A DNA stretch of 64,000 nucleotides from NCBI GenBank assembly GCA_007449985.2, contig VIIQ02000026.1:496001-560000 (forward strand), written 5' to 3'. Below the pieces are notes generated by a model. It was not told the DNA's origin. It saw only the letters and a list, made by a program, of their open reading frames with translations, and made no database searches. A program made the translations under genes and the position numbers. Positions within the stretch are counted from its first letter, which is position 1. Each line of letters begins with the position of its first letter. Source of the stretch: Desmodesmus armatus. Lineage: Eukaryota; Chlorophyta; Chlorophyceae; Sphaeropleales; Scenedesmaceae. Below are positions 48,495 to 59,900 of the stretch, piece by piece.

Positions 48495-51400
48495 TCACTT
48501 GGCCAGCTCAATGGCTGCATTATTCACCGCTGCTTGCATCACTGCCGCCACAGCCACATCTACACAAACCATCCTGGATATCATGCTGCTGCTGCCGCCT
48601 CTGCTGCTGCTGCTGCCGCCGCCACTACTGCTGCTTCCAATGTGCATACAATCACCAGGCGGACTCCGGCTGCTGGCTGCCGCAGCGTGGTCGCTGGTGG
48701 CGTGCCGCTGCGCCCCGCATAGCCATTTGTGTATGGGGAAGTGTTGCCGCTGGCAGTCCGTTGAACAGTACCTGGGGACAGCAAGGCACATCAGGCACAC
48801 AGATGTGCGGGTTGCACGGCACTTGCATCATGTGGTTGAGGAGGCAGCTCGCAGACCACACTGATGCGAAGGCACTTGCTATCAATAGGCAGCAAGCTTG
48901 AGACAGCACTGGGTGGTTATACAAATGAAGCAAGGAAGCCCTCACAACATGTGAGCAGTGAAACTGCCATACCCCTTGCACCTGGGACATGCCTCCAGCA
49001 CAAGCAAGGGCGCCAGCAGAAGCGCTGTCTGCTCTTGCCCGGGTCCACCACTATACCAGCCACATAATGCCGTGCCTGCGCAAAAAGCAGCCCCTGCCCT
49101 GAAATTGCAGTCCAAGCCTGGGAACACCCACGCAGGCCCTGCCGCGCACTAGCGCAGACGCCTCACTGACAGTTGACAAGTTGGTGCACTCGTAGTTATT
49201 GCAGCGCAAGCGGCTCGGCAGCGAGTACAGCAGCTGCCCAACAACATGCAGCGATGTGGCGATGGCGGTCAGTAGCGGCATGGGCGCAGGCAGCAGCCTG
49301 GGCTGCAGGTTCTTGTGCCGATCGATCACCTGTTGCAACACACAAGTCTTCTGGCTGATTTCTTGCTGCAGCTGCGAGCGGAACTGTCCTTTCAGGCGGT
49401 TGCTGGCGAGCTGCCCCCGTAGAGCATCGATCTCCTCTGTGACCCTCTGGTGCAACACCGCCTGGCTATCAAGCTCCGCTGCCATGGCTGCCACATACTG
49501 TTGCCACCTCTGAAGATGTTCCCCGGCAGCTCCGACAGCCATGCTGAGCTTAGTTTCAGCTTCCAACAGCGCAGGCAACAGCACTGTGAAGCTGGCGTCC
49601 TGCAGCAAAACCTCCCATGCTGCAGGAAGCTGCTGCTGCTGTCCCTGCTGTCCTTGTTCCTGCTGTGACTCCTGCTGCTGCTGCCGCTGCTGCTGGCGGC
49701 ATTCGCTTGCAGCAGCAGACTGAAGGTCACTCAGCGACTGCAGCAGCTCGTACAATGCACTGCCATGGCTGCAGTAGCTTTCAGCAGCCTCACCCCCTGC
49801 GCCTTGCAGCGCTGCTGCTATTTGTGCAGGCGTCTTGAGCGCAAAGTAAGCCGCCAAGAACTCAGCACGCTGAAAGTGAGTCTCATGCATGGCGCCCCGG
49901 CGTGCATCACCGACCTGGTCACACTGCATGAGCTTCAGGCACAGCCACTGGTAGCGCTGGGCAGCCAAGGCCAGCACACTAGTCACCAGCTGCGGGTGCG
50001 GCAGCAGCAGCAGCTGCTGCTGCTGGCCACCAGCCGGCAAGCCAGCCCCGGTCCGCGCTGCTATTGCTGCTGCTGCTGATGATGAACCCTCAGCAGCAGC
50101 AACGGCAGCAGCAGCAGCAGCAGCACCAGCAATGCACCCAACCTCCCTGGCAGTATCTGCCAGATACGCCCTGATATCCCTGCTGATAAGCTGCATAAGC
50201 GGAACGTGTATGGAGCTTTTGGCACCCTCAAGGTTCGTGACAACCACTTCCTTGCGCACCATCAACAGCGACAGCACCGCTTGTAGCAGCTGCTGCCCCT
50301 GTGCTGAACCCTTGAGCCCCTCCCAAGCCCCAGGCACCTTCAGCAGCACAGCCAGCTTGCCGCTAACCAAGCGCAGCAGCGACACTGGGGCAGCTGACAA
50401 GCCAGCGAGCCGCATTCCCAGCTGCAGCTCAGGTGATGCCAGGAAGTCATTTGGCTCTGGAACCTCGCAGCTGGCCCTGTAGCCTGAAAACTGCGCAGGG
50501 AATGCCTTGCGCATGGGCGTAGCGGCGGCTGCAATCAGTACCCGTGCAGCTGCCTCGGCTACCTGTAGTGCCCAGGACACCTGGTCCAGCACCTGCTGCT
50601 GCTGCTGCTGTAGGCTAGCTGCAAGCAGCTGAGGGTCCAAGAGAGGGTCAAGCAACTGTTCCAGCAGCACCATGCATGTCGTCATGGCCCAAAGCACATC
50701 CTGGTGCTCTCCCTCGCTTGAAATCGAGTCCAGGACAGCCACTCCGTTCGTGCTGCCGCCTGCATTGCTGTTGCTACTGCTGCTGTGTTTGCCGCCGCTG
50801 CCGCTGCTGCTGCCGCCGCTTGTGTAAGCAGCGCAAGCTGAGGGCGGCTGGCTGCTTAGCGGCAGCAGCTGCTGCAGTAGGTGCAGCACCAAGCCCAACA
50901 GCTGTTGGGTACTCATCCCAGCTGCACTGGACTGCTGCTGACTGCCTGCTGCTGCTGAACCCCGGCTGTAGCTTGCAGCACCACCTAGCTCCTGCTGCTG
51001 CTGCTGGCCAGTGCCGACGTCATCATCAGCCCCTGCTGGCAGGAGCGTGGAAAGCTTTGTTCCAGCTTCTAGGCAATCCCGTACAATGGGCAGCGCACCC
51101 CGTCCCCTGACTGCCAGTGCAGCTGCTGCAGCAGATAGCAATGCCTGCATTGCTGCTGCAGCATGTGGCTTGACCATGGACAGGACTCTCTGCTGCTGTA
51201 GGATGTGATCCAGCAGCCGCACAGCCCCGTGTAACTGCCCAAACACAAAGCCGCCGCTGCTGCCGCTGCTGCTGCCGCTGTTGCTGCTAGTGATGGTAGC
51301 CAAGTCGCCTGGGCAGTGCATTTGCTGCCACCAGTGCTGAAGAGCTACCCGGGAGAACTGCAGCACGATAGGGAGGTGGCGTGCTGCTGCTGCCGACTGC

Positions 51401-51576
51401 AGCTGCTCAGCACGGGCCAGCAGGACACCCTCTGCTGTACTCCATGGGTCCCTGCTGCTGCTGCTGCTGCTGCTGCTGCAGCTGCTGTGGCTGCTGCTGC
51501 TGCTGCTGCTGTCAGGCCTGGTGTCGCTGCCTCCCATGCCAGCTGTACTGCTGCCAGCCACCGCCGCAGGATGCTC

Positions 51577-51618
<42 letters not shown>

Positions 51619-53943
51619 AGCACCACTGGTGTTGAGTGCCCGCTGAACAGCTTGGCTCGCACAGACACACACCAGGCCCAAGCTCAAGGGCACTATGAGG
51701 TCAGGGCTGTGCAGGAGCTGCCTAAGCTCCTCACACTCCGAAACCCCATGCAGGCACCTGCACCGGGCAAAGATGTGAGTGGAGGGCAGCAATGGAAAGT
51801 ACAGAAAGGGTTAGAGTGAGTTTGGATTGGAATGAAACAGCAGCACACAGCGTCATACCGTATGAGTGTGTGACGCAGTATGCAGCACACAGGTCAGGGT
51901 GTGGAAGTTTGGCATTTGGCAGTCCCTCATCAATTGGCAAGCTGTGACTAGCAAAGCACGTGGTGTGGGAGGGGTAGTGCAGAAAAGGCAGAGATTTTGT
52001 CAGTGTCAAAGGGTAGGATGCTGCGAGGCAAATGCTTCATCGGTCCTGCAGGATCAGGCAACACTCTACAGCGCAATGACAGGACAACATGGCATAGCAT
52101 AGCATAGCATGGCATAGCATGATCGCAAATGTAGTGAGTGCAGAATTACCCGACTAGCTGTGTAATGGTTCAGCAACAGCAGCTAACAACCTGATGCTGT
52201 AGCGAAGCGCACCACACCATGCCTAGTCACAACACAACACAACACAGCACAGCACAGCACAGCACAGCTCAGCACAACAGCAGCACACCACTCACTTGAA
52301 GGCATCAGGAAGTGCCAGAGCCAAGGTGCGCATCATGCACCACATGAAGCTTTGTGTGCTGCTGCTGAATACCGCCTGCTCCAAAGGATCGCTACCCACT
52401 GGCAGGCTCACACTGCTGCTGGCGCACTGCTGCAGCAGCCGCACCAGCTGCAGGTGCGCAGCAGCCAGCCGAGCCAGGCACATGAAAGCGAGGGAGGCCC
52501 CTGCCATGTGGCGCATTGGCTGGGCAGCTAGTGCAGAGCCTCCCCATGCGTACACCGCGTTCATACAGTGGCCGTTCTCCACCAGGGCAGCATAGCATCC
52601 CTGCAGGGCTGCGGCCGCCTCCTGCGCCCGTTTAAGGTACTGCTCCTGCTGTGTGCTGTCGGCAAGGGCCTGGGTGGCACACAGGCGGGGCAAACAGTCA
52701 ACCTTGTAAGGACTTACACTGCTTGCTTTGCTTGCATGCAGATCCTGTGTCCTTAATACGAACGTGGGGTGTCAAAACGGCGCGGTTTTGTTTGATACGA
52801 TCCTGACCTGGGCGACTAGGGCACAAAAAGTATGAGAATTTCAGAAAGGCGGCCTGTTGAGCACTTGGCTTGCTGGTCACTGCCTTGAGCTGAGCATCAT
52901 CCTGCAATACCTGTACTGTGCTGATCCCCATCACCCACTCCTAGCGTCCAGGCTTCAACCCAAGCCCCCAACAAGCCCTTGAGCCATGGTTTTACGAGTG
53001 GCTTATGCCATTGGCCCTGGCCTGCCGCATGATCAGCACAGAAGCACACACCTGCACAGTCTTCCACACCCGCAGCTTCTGGCTGACCGTTGTAAACTGC
53101 AGGGTCCATGCTGCGGCCTGGGCTTGCAGGGCTTGCTTCAGTGCGCAGGTCGCAACCGCCCGGGATAGCCGCGTAGCCAGCACAAGCCTGTCTTGGGAGC
53201 CGAACTGGTCCAAGGCGGCTGTCAAGTGCGGATCTGACAGGATCTCGGGCTGAGGGAACAGCTTCAGCACGGGGCAAACGACCATCCTGTGTGCAGCAGC
53301 ATATGGGTGAGGGGGGAGCAGGTGGGTGAGTAGATGACAAAAGGCTGTGCAGGTGGGACAGGCAGGGTTTGGGCGGCTGATGGGGGCCACCGCAGGTGTG
53401 CCACAGTATGCAGCTTATGTGGGACCTTGTAGGCTCTCATCGCATCCAAATAGATTTGCAGATTTCTGCCGGAGGTCAAAGCCATGGCTGTAAGTTTCAT
53501 AGAGCCTCCTTCTGGATGCTTGTAACTGTGCTCAATGCATGACATTTCCACATGTGGTCACCCTGAGGTGGGTATCACCGGTGGCCCAATCAGGCCTGCA
53601 GGCTGTACCTCTGAAACAGCGCTCCGGCTGTGCGATGTGCCTCTGAAGAATGGCCCCCCCGAAGCAGCACAGCTGCCAAGGAGCCCAAATGTTCAATGTA
53701 GCCCAGCAGCAGGTCCCAGTCTACGGCATCTGCATCGCCACCACCTTGCAGCACTGCTGCAACTCCAGGATGGTGGGGCAGCAAGACACGGCAGTTGCAG
53801 GTGCTGGAGCACGTGGGCTGCAGGTAGTGCATGGCAATTAACAATGCCTCCAGCAGATCTGCAGCGGGACTGCGATCGGGGAGCTGCTGCCCATCCTGTC
53901 CAGCACTAGGCTGCGCCTCTGCCTTGACCTTCTTAGGACCCAT
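48495..53943 (-). CDS. MYND zinc-finger protein, copy 2
   Basis: Paralogue of the gene at 41270-47082, in opposite orientation. Exons: 53943-53609, about 53487-53426 (boundaries uncertain), 53286-53052, 52669-52296, 51757 to about 49128, 48771-48495. Exons 3 and 4 are 235 and 374 nt, exactly as in copy 1. It starts MGPKKVKAEAQPSAG; the long exon is one uninterrupted frame with poly-Gln, poly-Ser and poly-Ala. The last exon carries YCSTDCQRQHFPIHKWLC and ends IELAK like copy 1. There is a weak point at the finger's first half: copy 1 has CNNFNC plus CVCGGC, whereas here the sequence changes after GRACV. No CxxC pair is visible before the splice, and the phase does not match the last exon, so either a mini-exon was missed or the finger is damaged. 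The family is clear; the exact 3' structure is not. Confidence 0.8.
52225..52290 (-). repeat. Simple-sequence tract (CACAA)n then (CACAG)n in MYND copy 2 intron
   Basis: ACAAC units followed by GCACA units lie next to the exon-4 donor of copy 2. On the coding strand this is a TGTGC tract equivalent to the one in copy 1. A separate GGCATAGCAT-type run lies near 52089-52120. Confidence 0.85.
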
Positions 53944-54147
53944 AGCGCGCTAACCACCTATGCAACTGGGACAATCACTGATAAAATCTCTAGCGGAGAC
54001 AGGATTGTGAGCTGCGGTGAGGATGCATACCAATCAACAGTGCAACAGTGCAAGGAGATTGATCCACACCAGAAGATCAAGAAAACATGACGATCATCTT
54101 ACTACGTTACTTGTCCTGACCAACGCATTACTCAATTCATGTCAGTC

Positions 54148-55473
54148 TCAGCTTGACCACAAGCCATGCTCGACCTTGTGTAAAGGGCCGTGTGTAAAGG
54201 TCGTGCGAGTTGGGCACCTGTCAGCCTCTGGCGCCTCTGGCGCTGTACGCTGGTACCGCTGGGAGCTGCCCGGCCAGGCCCTGCCCTGCTTCTGCTCCTC
54301 ACACAACCGCAGCAGTGCTGCTTGCTGTGCGAGCACGGACTGCAAGTCTCCGCTGACACCAGCAGCAGCAGCAGCAGCAGCAGCATCATGCCCGGCCCCA
54401 TGGCTGCTGCCTGCACCACTGCTGCCATACTGGTGCTTCAGGAAGTGCTCGGGCTCGCACTCGTCGCTCTTGAGCCCAGTGAAGTCAAAATCCAAGGACT
54501 GCTGCTGCTGCTGTGTCTTCTGCTGCTTTGCTGTGCTGTGCCGCACACAGTCCCTAGAGCTGCCGCCACCACCACCACCAGCAGCAGCAGCAGCAGCAGC
54601 ACCAGTGCCACAGCTTGCCCCTTGGCAGCTGCCCGCCCCAGCACTGCCCTGATGCTGCTTCTGGTAGAAGTTCAAAAGTTTTGCTTCCTCTGCGATACGG
54701 CGGGCAACCCATGCATCGTCCATCCCCCTGCTGCTGCCCCCATGCCCAGCAGGAGCAGCAGCAGTAGCAGCAGCAGCAGCATGACCGGCCTCGTAGCTGC
54801 TGCCTGCACGAACGCTGCCGAACTGCTGCTGATACTCATCATTCAGCCCGCTCATCAGGTTGCAAACGTCATCATCCACACAGCCAGCAGCAGCAGCAGC
54901 AGCAGCAGCTGCAGCGCATGCAGCAGCAGCAGTGCAACCCCCAGCCCCACCGCTTGCTGCTTCCTGTGAGCTTGCTGCTGCTGCTGCTGGTGGTGGTGCT
55001 GCCCCTGACTGAAACAGGGCAGCCCTGCACCTTGCCAGCTCCTGGCGAGCACTGGCATCGTTTGCTTGATTGCGCGCTTTGAGGGGGCCAAGGTCGCCTG
55101 TTTCAGAGCGCTGTGGTGCTGTTGCTGCATCATCCTGGTCCAACACTAGTGTTGCGACCACATCAGGGGAAATAAGGCAAACGCGCTCAGGGCTGGATGC
55201 TGAGTGTGCTGGCTCCTCACAGGCTTGCAGCTGTCTCTGCAGGTGAGCAACTTCTGCAGCTGCTGCCTGGGCCTCCTTTTCCCTTTCCTCCACCTTTGCT
55301 GCCGCCAGTGCTGCCTGCGCCTGTGCTTCCTTCGCTTTGGCTGCCTCTAGCTGCTGCTGCACGCTGTTGCGCCTGTTGTGCTGCTTGCGGGCAAAGCCCA
55401 TATACGGGGATGTGGTTGGGTGCTCTGTCCGCTTGAGAGGGTCTGCAGACAGTGGGGCAAGGGGCAGTGACAT
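54148..55473 (-). CDS. Coiled-coil, low-complexity protein of unknown function, 441 aa
   Basis: A single open frame from ATG 55471-55473 (MSLPLAPLSADPLKRTEHP) to a stop at 54148. After a basic segment (GFARKQHNRRN) comes a strongly helical heptad-like stretch (VQQQLEAAKAKEAQAQAALA and on to AEVAHLQRQLQ), then alternating poly-Ala, poly-Gly, poly-Ser and poly-Gln runs separated by recurring short blocks (ARRIAEEAKLLNFYQKQHQG, EHFLKHQYGSSGAG, LAQQAALLRLCEEQKQG). No catalytic or transposase motif is seen. The C-terminal 25 residues are encoded across and beyond the left inverted repeat described next. An intron could begin near the start, since a CTGCAG acceptor sits inside the first codons. It may be a host gene or cargo of a mobile element. 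Confidence 0.55.
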   Translation of the reverse strand: MSLPLAPLSADPLKRTEHPTTSPYMGFARKQHNRRNSVQQQLEAAKAKEAQAQAALAAAKVEEREKEAQAAAAEVAHLQRQLQACEEPAHSASSPERVCLISPDVVATLVLDQDDAATAPQRSETGDLGPLKARNQANDASARQELARCRAALFQSGAAPPPAAAAASSQEAASGGAGGCTAAAACAAAAAAAAAAGCVDDDVCNLMSGLNDEYQQQFGSVRAGSSYEAGHAAAAATAAAPAGHGGSSRGMDDAWVARRIAEEAKLLNFYQKQHQGSAGAGSCQGASCGTGAAAAAAAGGGGGGSSRDCVRHSTAKQQKTQQQQQSLDFDFTGLKSDECEPEHFLKHQYGSSGAGSSHGAGHDAAAAAAAAGVSGDLQSVLAQQAALLRLCEEQKQGRAWPGSSQRYQRTAPEAPEADRCPTRTTFTHGPLHKVEHGLWSS

Positions 55474-56087
55474 GCTTTATCAGGCCAGGTGTGCATTTAG
55501 GTGGAGGCCACACGCCAACACCAGCACAGGCTCTTCTTGTACCATTGACTCAACCAAACAGCAAGACACAACAGAGAGATGAAAAAATTTATCTGGCGCT
55601 GCTCACCATGCCCATCTCCGCCAGCCATGCCCCCACGCTTCTTCTGAAGGCCTCCTCACAAACCCTGCTCAAGTACTGTCGCTGCTGACAACACTGTAGG
55701 GACTGCACAGACTTCAAGCCTTGTCAGGCAGCGCACACAAAAGAAAAATGGTTGACAGGGTAGACTCGGCACCACAGAGAGGCCTACAGGTCGCTGATCA
55801 GACGATGTATTCTATGCAAGAGAGCTGGTGAACACAGAGAGTCCGGAGGCGGACACAACTACAAGATAGGTACACATGAGCGTGTCGAGTACTGTGGGAG
55901 CCCGTCCGGGCCTCCTCGGGCGGACCCCAGGGTGCGGTTCAAGGGCAGAGAACCGAGGTGCCTTCCAGGCCTCCGTAGCCCTTCAATATATACTTATATG
56001 TTGCCAACGTACTTATAGGCTAGCCAGATTGCCACAAGCTGACAAGTGCCCAACTCGCACGACCTTTACACACGGCCCTCGACCTTG
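54169..56087. mobile_element. Candidate 1.9-kb element with 42-bp terminal inverted repeats and flanking direct repeats
   Basis: The left repeat 54184-54225 and right repeat 56038-56079 are inverted copies matching at 41 of 42 positions (AGGGCCGTGTG at the outer end). A 10-bp direct repeat, CTCGACCTTG, sits at 54169-54178 and 56078-56087, consistent with a target-site duplication, although it overlaps the right repeat by two bases and is separated from the left one by five. The interval contains almost all of the coiled-coil gene. No transposase was recognised, so if mobile it is probably non-autonomous or of an unfamiliar type. Alternatively, a small dispersed repeat was inserted twice. Confidence 0.5.
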
Positions 56088-56907
56088 AACATGATGACTA
56101 ACCCTTGGTCACTTTGCAGTAGCGTTGGCCCTTGGCGTGGCAGCTGAACATCTGTATCAGTTTGGTGTGATGTTCATTACATTCGACGCATCCTGTTTCG
56201 CCCATTCCCCAACGTCCTGTTGCTCCGAGGTTTCCCCGTCCTGTCCTGCACTCGGACTGGACCTGCTAGTCTTAACAGCTGCGATCATAAATCGTTAGGA
56301 CCACCAACAGGGTTTCAGGGCGACGCGGGGAGTCACAGGTGAAAACTGCCACTTTGCTGTGCACACAACTGTACAGTTGTGTCTCTAGGGAGCTCAACTG
56401 TACCATGCATCACCCATGCCTTTTCTCAAACAATGCATAAGCCATAAAGTGTTCATGTTGCTTGTTGTGTCTAGCCACCTGTCCAGCAGCAGCCTAAGGA
56501 GGGCCAGCCATCCTCGCATGCATTGGCATCTGCAGCATCACAGCGGACAGCAGAATGTGTGCCCCCTGCAGTTCCGCTGCCCTTCAGGGTCATCAAGTCC
56601 ATCCTGCAGGTGTCACCGTTTCTCACATCACAGCTAGGACCCTACCAGGCCCTGCAGATGTAATCATCAGCAGGACAGCCCCACTGGTAGTTCGCTGAAG
56701 GCCATGCAGCAACCCATATCATGGCATGCAGCCTGACCAGCACAGCTGTACATCTACATCCGTATCTGTTATCCCAACAAACAGCTTGGCCAAGGATTGA
56801 GAAGCAGACGCCCTGTCTCCAGCAGCAGCAGGAGGCACAGAAACGGACGTTGAAGCGCCGCAGCAGCAGCTGATCCGCATACAGGAGCAGGACATCGGAG
56901 GGCAGTG
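56088..56907. other. Upstream region of the LMBD2-like gene
   Basis: It lies between the right inverted repeat and the ATG at 56908. No exon was recognised. It should contain the LMBD2 promoter and 5'UTR. Confidence 0.45.
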
Positions 56908-59900
56908 ATGTGGGGCTTCTTCTCCCTTGGTCTCGTGCTGGTGGCTGGCACTATAGCCCAGCTCCTGCGCCGCTATGCAGCTCCCAGCGTGCCCTACATT
57001 GTGCTGGCAACGACAGCATATGCATGGGCGGTGTCGATGTCCATTGTGCTGGTCACACCCCTGGATGTGGCAGCAACTCTCATGCATGAGCCGGAGCCAA
57101 CAGTCAGCATTCTGTGGAAGATCACGTACTGGAGCACGCAGGTACGGAGCAATGTGTGCGGGTGGCAAAGGGTTGCAAAACAGGGGTGCTCAACCCTCAA
57201 GGCTGCTTAGCCATCTTGCACAGCAGCTGCAGGATGTATGTGCTGCCGTGTGCACTACTGCCATATGTGCATGTCAAGCTGCAACACGAGCCCTGTCGGC
57301 GCCGCATTGGATGCATCCTGCTATACCCCTCAGCAGTGCTCTGAGACTGACGAGTGCCGCGCCGACAGGGCTCATGTTGCAAGTTGACATGCACAGAATA
57401 CAAAGGGACGTAGCTGCTGGCAGCTGGGACGAACAATCACCGCTCCAAACAGCCGCGTAGCTTGAACATCTGGGCAGTAGATAGTTGAGGATGTATAGCA
57501 ATGCTGTTGCACAGCTGTGAGTATGCTTGTTAGTGTGTGACGGTAGAAGGGAGCCTTCAGCGAGTCATGACCCTGCGTGAGCGTTGTTCTCTGGCACACA
57601 TGGCAGCAGCTGCATTCAGGCAGTGGAGCTCTGACGCGCGCCCTGCCTGCATTTCCTGCTGCTGTTCTGCTCCGCCCCCCCCCCCTGCTGTCTTGCCCCT
57701 GCTGCAGGTGTTGACCTGGCTGGTGCTGCCATTCTTCCAGGTGTATGCAGATGCAGGCGACTTCACTGTAGGGGGCCGCTGCATGACCAGCCTCAAAGAG
57801 AATGGCCTGCTGTATGGACTGGCAGGAGCAGCAGGTGGGCAGGCTGTGGACACACACTCCGGGGGGAGGGGGGCGAGGCGTGCAGTGAAGTGTTGTACAC
57901 ATCACATGCTGATTTGTACCACTGATGTGTGCTGATGTGTGCTGTATACACTCCTGTCTGATTGCTTAGCCAGCCATCCAGCCCTCCCAGCACCAGCCCT
58001 GACCTCCTGGTCCTGTCCTGGGACCACGTGCAGCAACTCTAACCCCACTTGTTCTACATCTGGTGCTGTGCTGCTGTCTTGGTGCTGCCACGCTGTGATG
58101 TGCTATGCTGTGTGGCCCAGGTGCTGTGGGTCTGATCATCATTGTCGTTGTTGAGCGGGGCCTGAAGCTCACAGACCTTGCGGCACTGGGCATGGCCCTC
58201 AGCAACACCTTTGGTCTGTCAGTGGGGATCCTGCTCATGGGCTACGGCCTGGTGGAGATCCCACGGGAGTTGTGGAAGAGTGACCCCCAGCAGCTGCTGA
58301 AGTGGTCGGCACACAGGTGTGTATGCAGGATGGCCCCTGGCTGTGAGGCGTGGATGAGTGCGGCTGCTTGAGACTTGTGGATTCAAGCAGATTTGCGCTG
58401 AGGGGAGGTGAATATGTGAAGTATGTTGCACAATCCTGCAATGGTGTGCACCTGCCTTTCCTTGTCCACAGGGCGGGGCGGTTTGCTGTGGAGGTGATGA
58501 AGACGACCAGTGAGCTGGAGCGGGTGGTGACCATCATCGTGGCAAACGACAAGCAGATGCCGCGGCGGGACCCGCTGAGGCCACTCATGGAGGTGGGCAG
58601 GGCGGGGGGAGGTGACCGCAACGGCGCGCGGGCGGCGTCGCATCTTGTGTATTTTTGTAGATTCCACGAACGAGGGGGAGAAATGCTTTGTTGGCTGGTA
58701 TGCTGGACAGCATCGCATTGGGTGGTGCTGAGAATGAGCCTGTGCGGCAAGTGTGGCGGCTGTGGGAACGCCCGGTGTCTTGATCGCAGACAGCCAGCAT
58801 GCTTTCTGTTCAAAAGATGTCTTCAGCTTGTGGGGCTTAGAAAGCCAATGTGCTGGGGTAAGCACCCCACTCCCTGCCCCCGCTCTCTGCAGTCCATTCT
58901 GACTCCTTATTACCGCTCCCACCCCCAAACCCCTCCACCCAGATCATCGTGTCTTCAGCTGAGGAGCACTCTCCCGTGAAGCCCAGTGCCATCATTGCTG
59001 CCAATGTTGATCTGGACTCGCTCCAAGCAGATGACCTGGAGTACAATTATGATGTGGCAGGGTTAGCAGGTGAGCATGGGTGCATGTTAGCTGCCACCCT
59101 CTGGGAACCATGTGGCCGAGAAAGACTCTGTGGCGACTTGCAACCACCATCAGAAACAAGCAGTAGTCTCAGCACCACTACCCCAGCCAGTCCTGGAGAA
59201 GTTTCCCAGCACCTCAGGCTCCGTGCATGCCCGCTGCTCACCATCTCTTGCTGCCTGCCCGACGTTATCGTGCTGCCCTGCTTGCAGCCCTTCGGCGGCG
59301 GCTGGCTGCTGCCATCCACGACTTCCAGGGCGCCCATGCGCAGTATGAGGAGGTCATCATGCACGGCCTGGACCTGGAGGCCGTGGTCAAATGCAGGCAA
59401 GCCCGTGCTTCATTTTTGCTTCATCTAATTGGCTTCTTCTTGAATTGTTTCACCACTTTACTTGGAGGTCACTGCACGTGTTCTTCAGCAGATGCGCCAG
59501 ACACCTTGACTCTGGCTTGGCCTGTGCCTCGTCTCTTTTTCCTTGCTGGGTGCCCACCTGTGCTGAGCCATATGTGGTTGCTGTGACTGTGACTGCAGGC
59601 AGCTGGGGGTGTATGAGCCGCCGGGTTTGGCCGCCAGCGCGACCGGCAGCAAGGCCACCCTGCAGCGGCTGGTGTGGCGGTACAGGTGCAGCGTGGAGGT
59701 GCGTGTGTTGGGGCTGGCGCGCAGCAGCTGGTGTGCGAGCGATGGCTCAAGCGGGGTGTTTGCAGGAATCAGGGAGACTGCAGTGTTTGTTTGAAGGCAG
59801 TGGAGGCGCGTCTGGTTAGCTCAGTTACTGCTATTGAGTCGTTGAGTGGACACTCGGCATCTTTTGCCTCCAAAGAAGTGTGTGGCTGGCAAATGCGAAT

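Noticed and set aside
54017..54969. Plus-strand open frames opposite the coiled-coil gene
   Set aside because: They mirror CAG/CTG runs. The minus-strand frame is longer, starts with ATG and has coherent heptad-like sequence.
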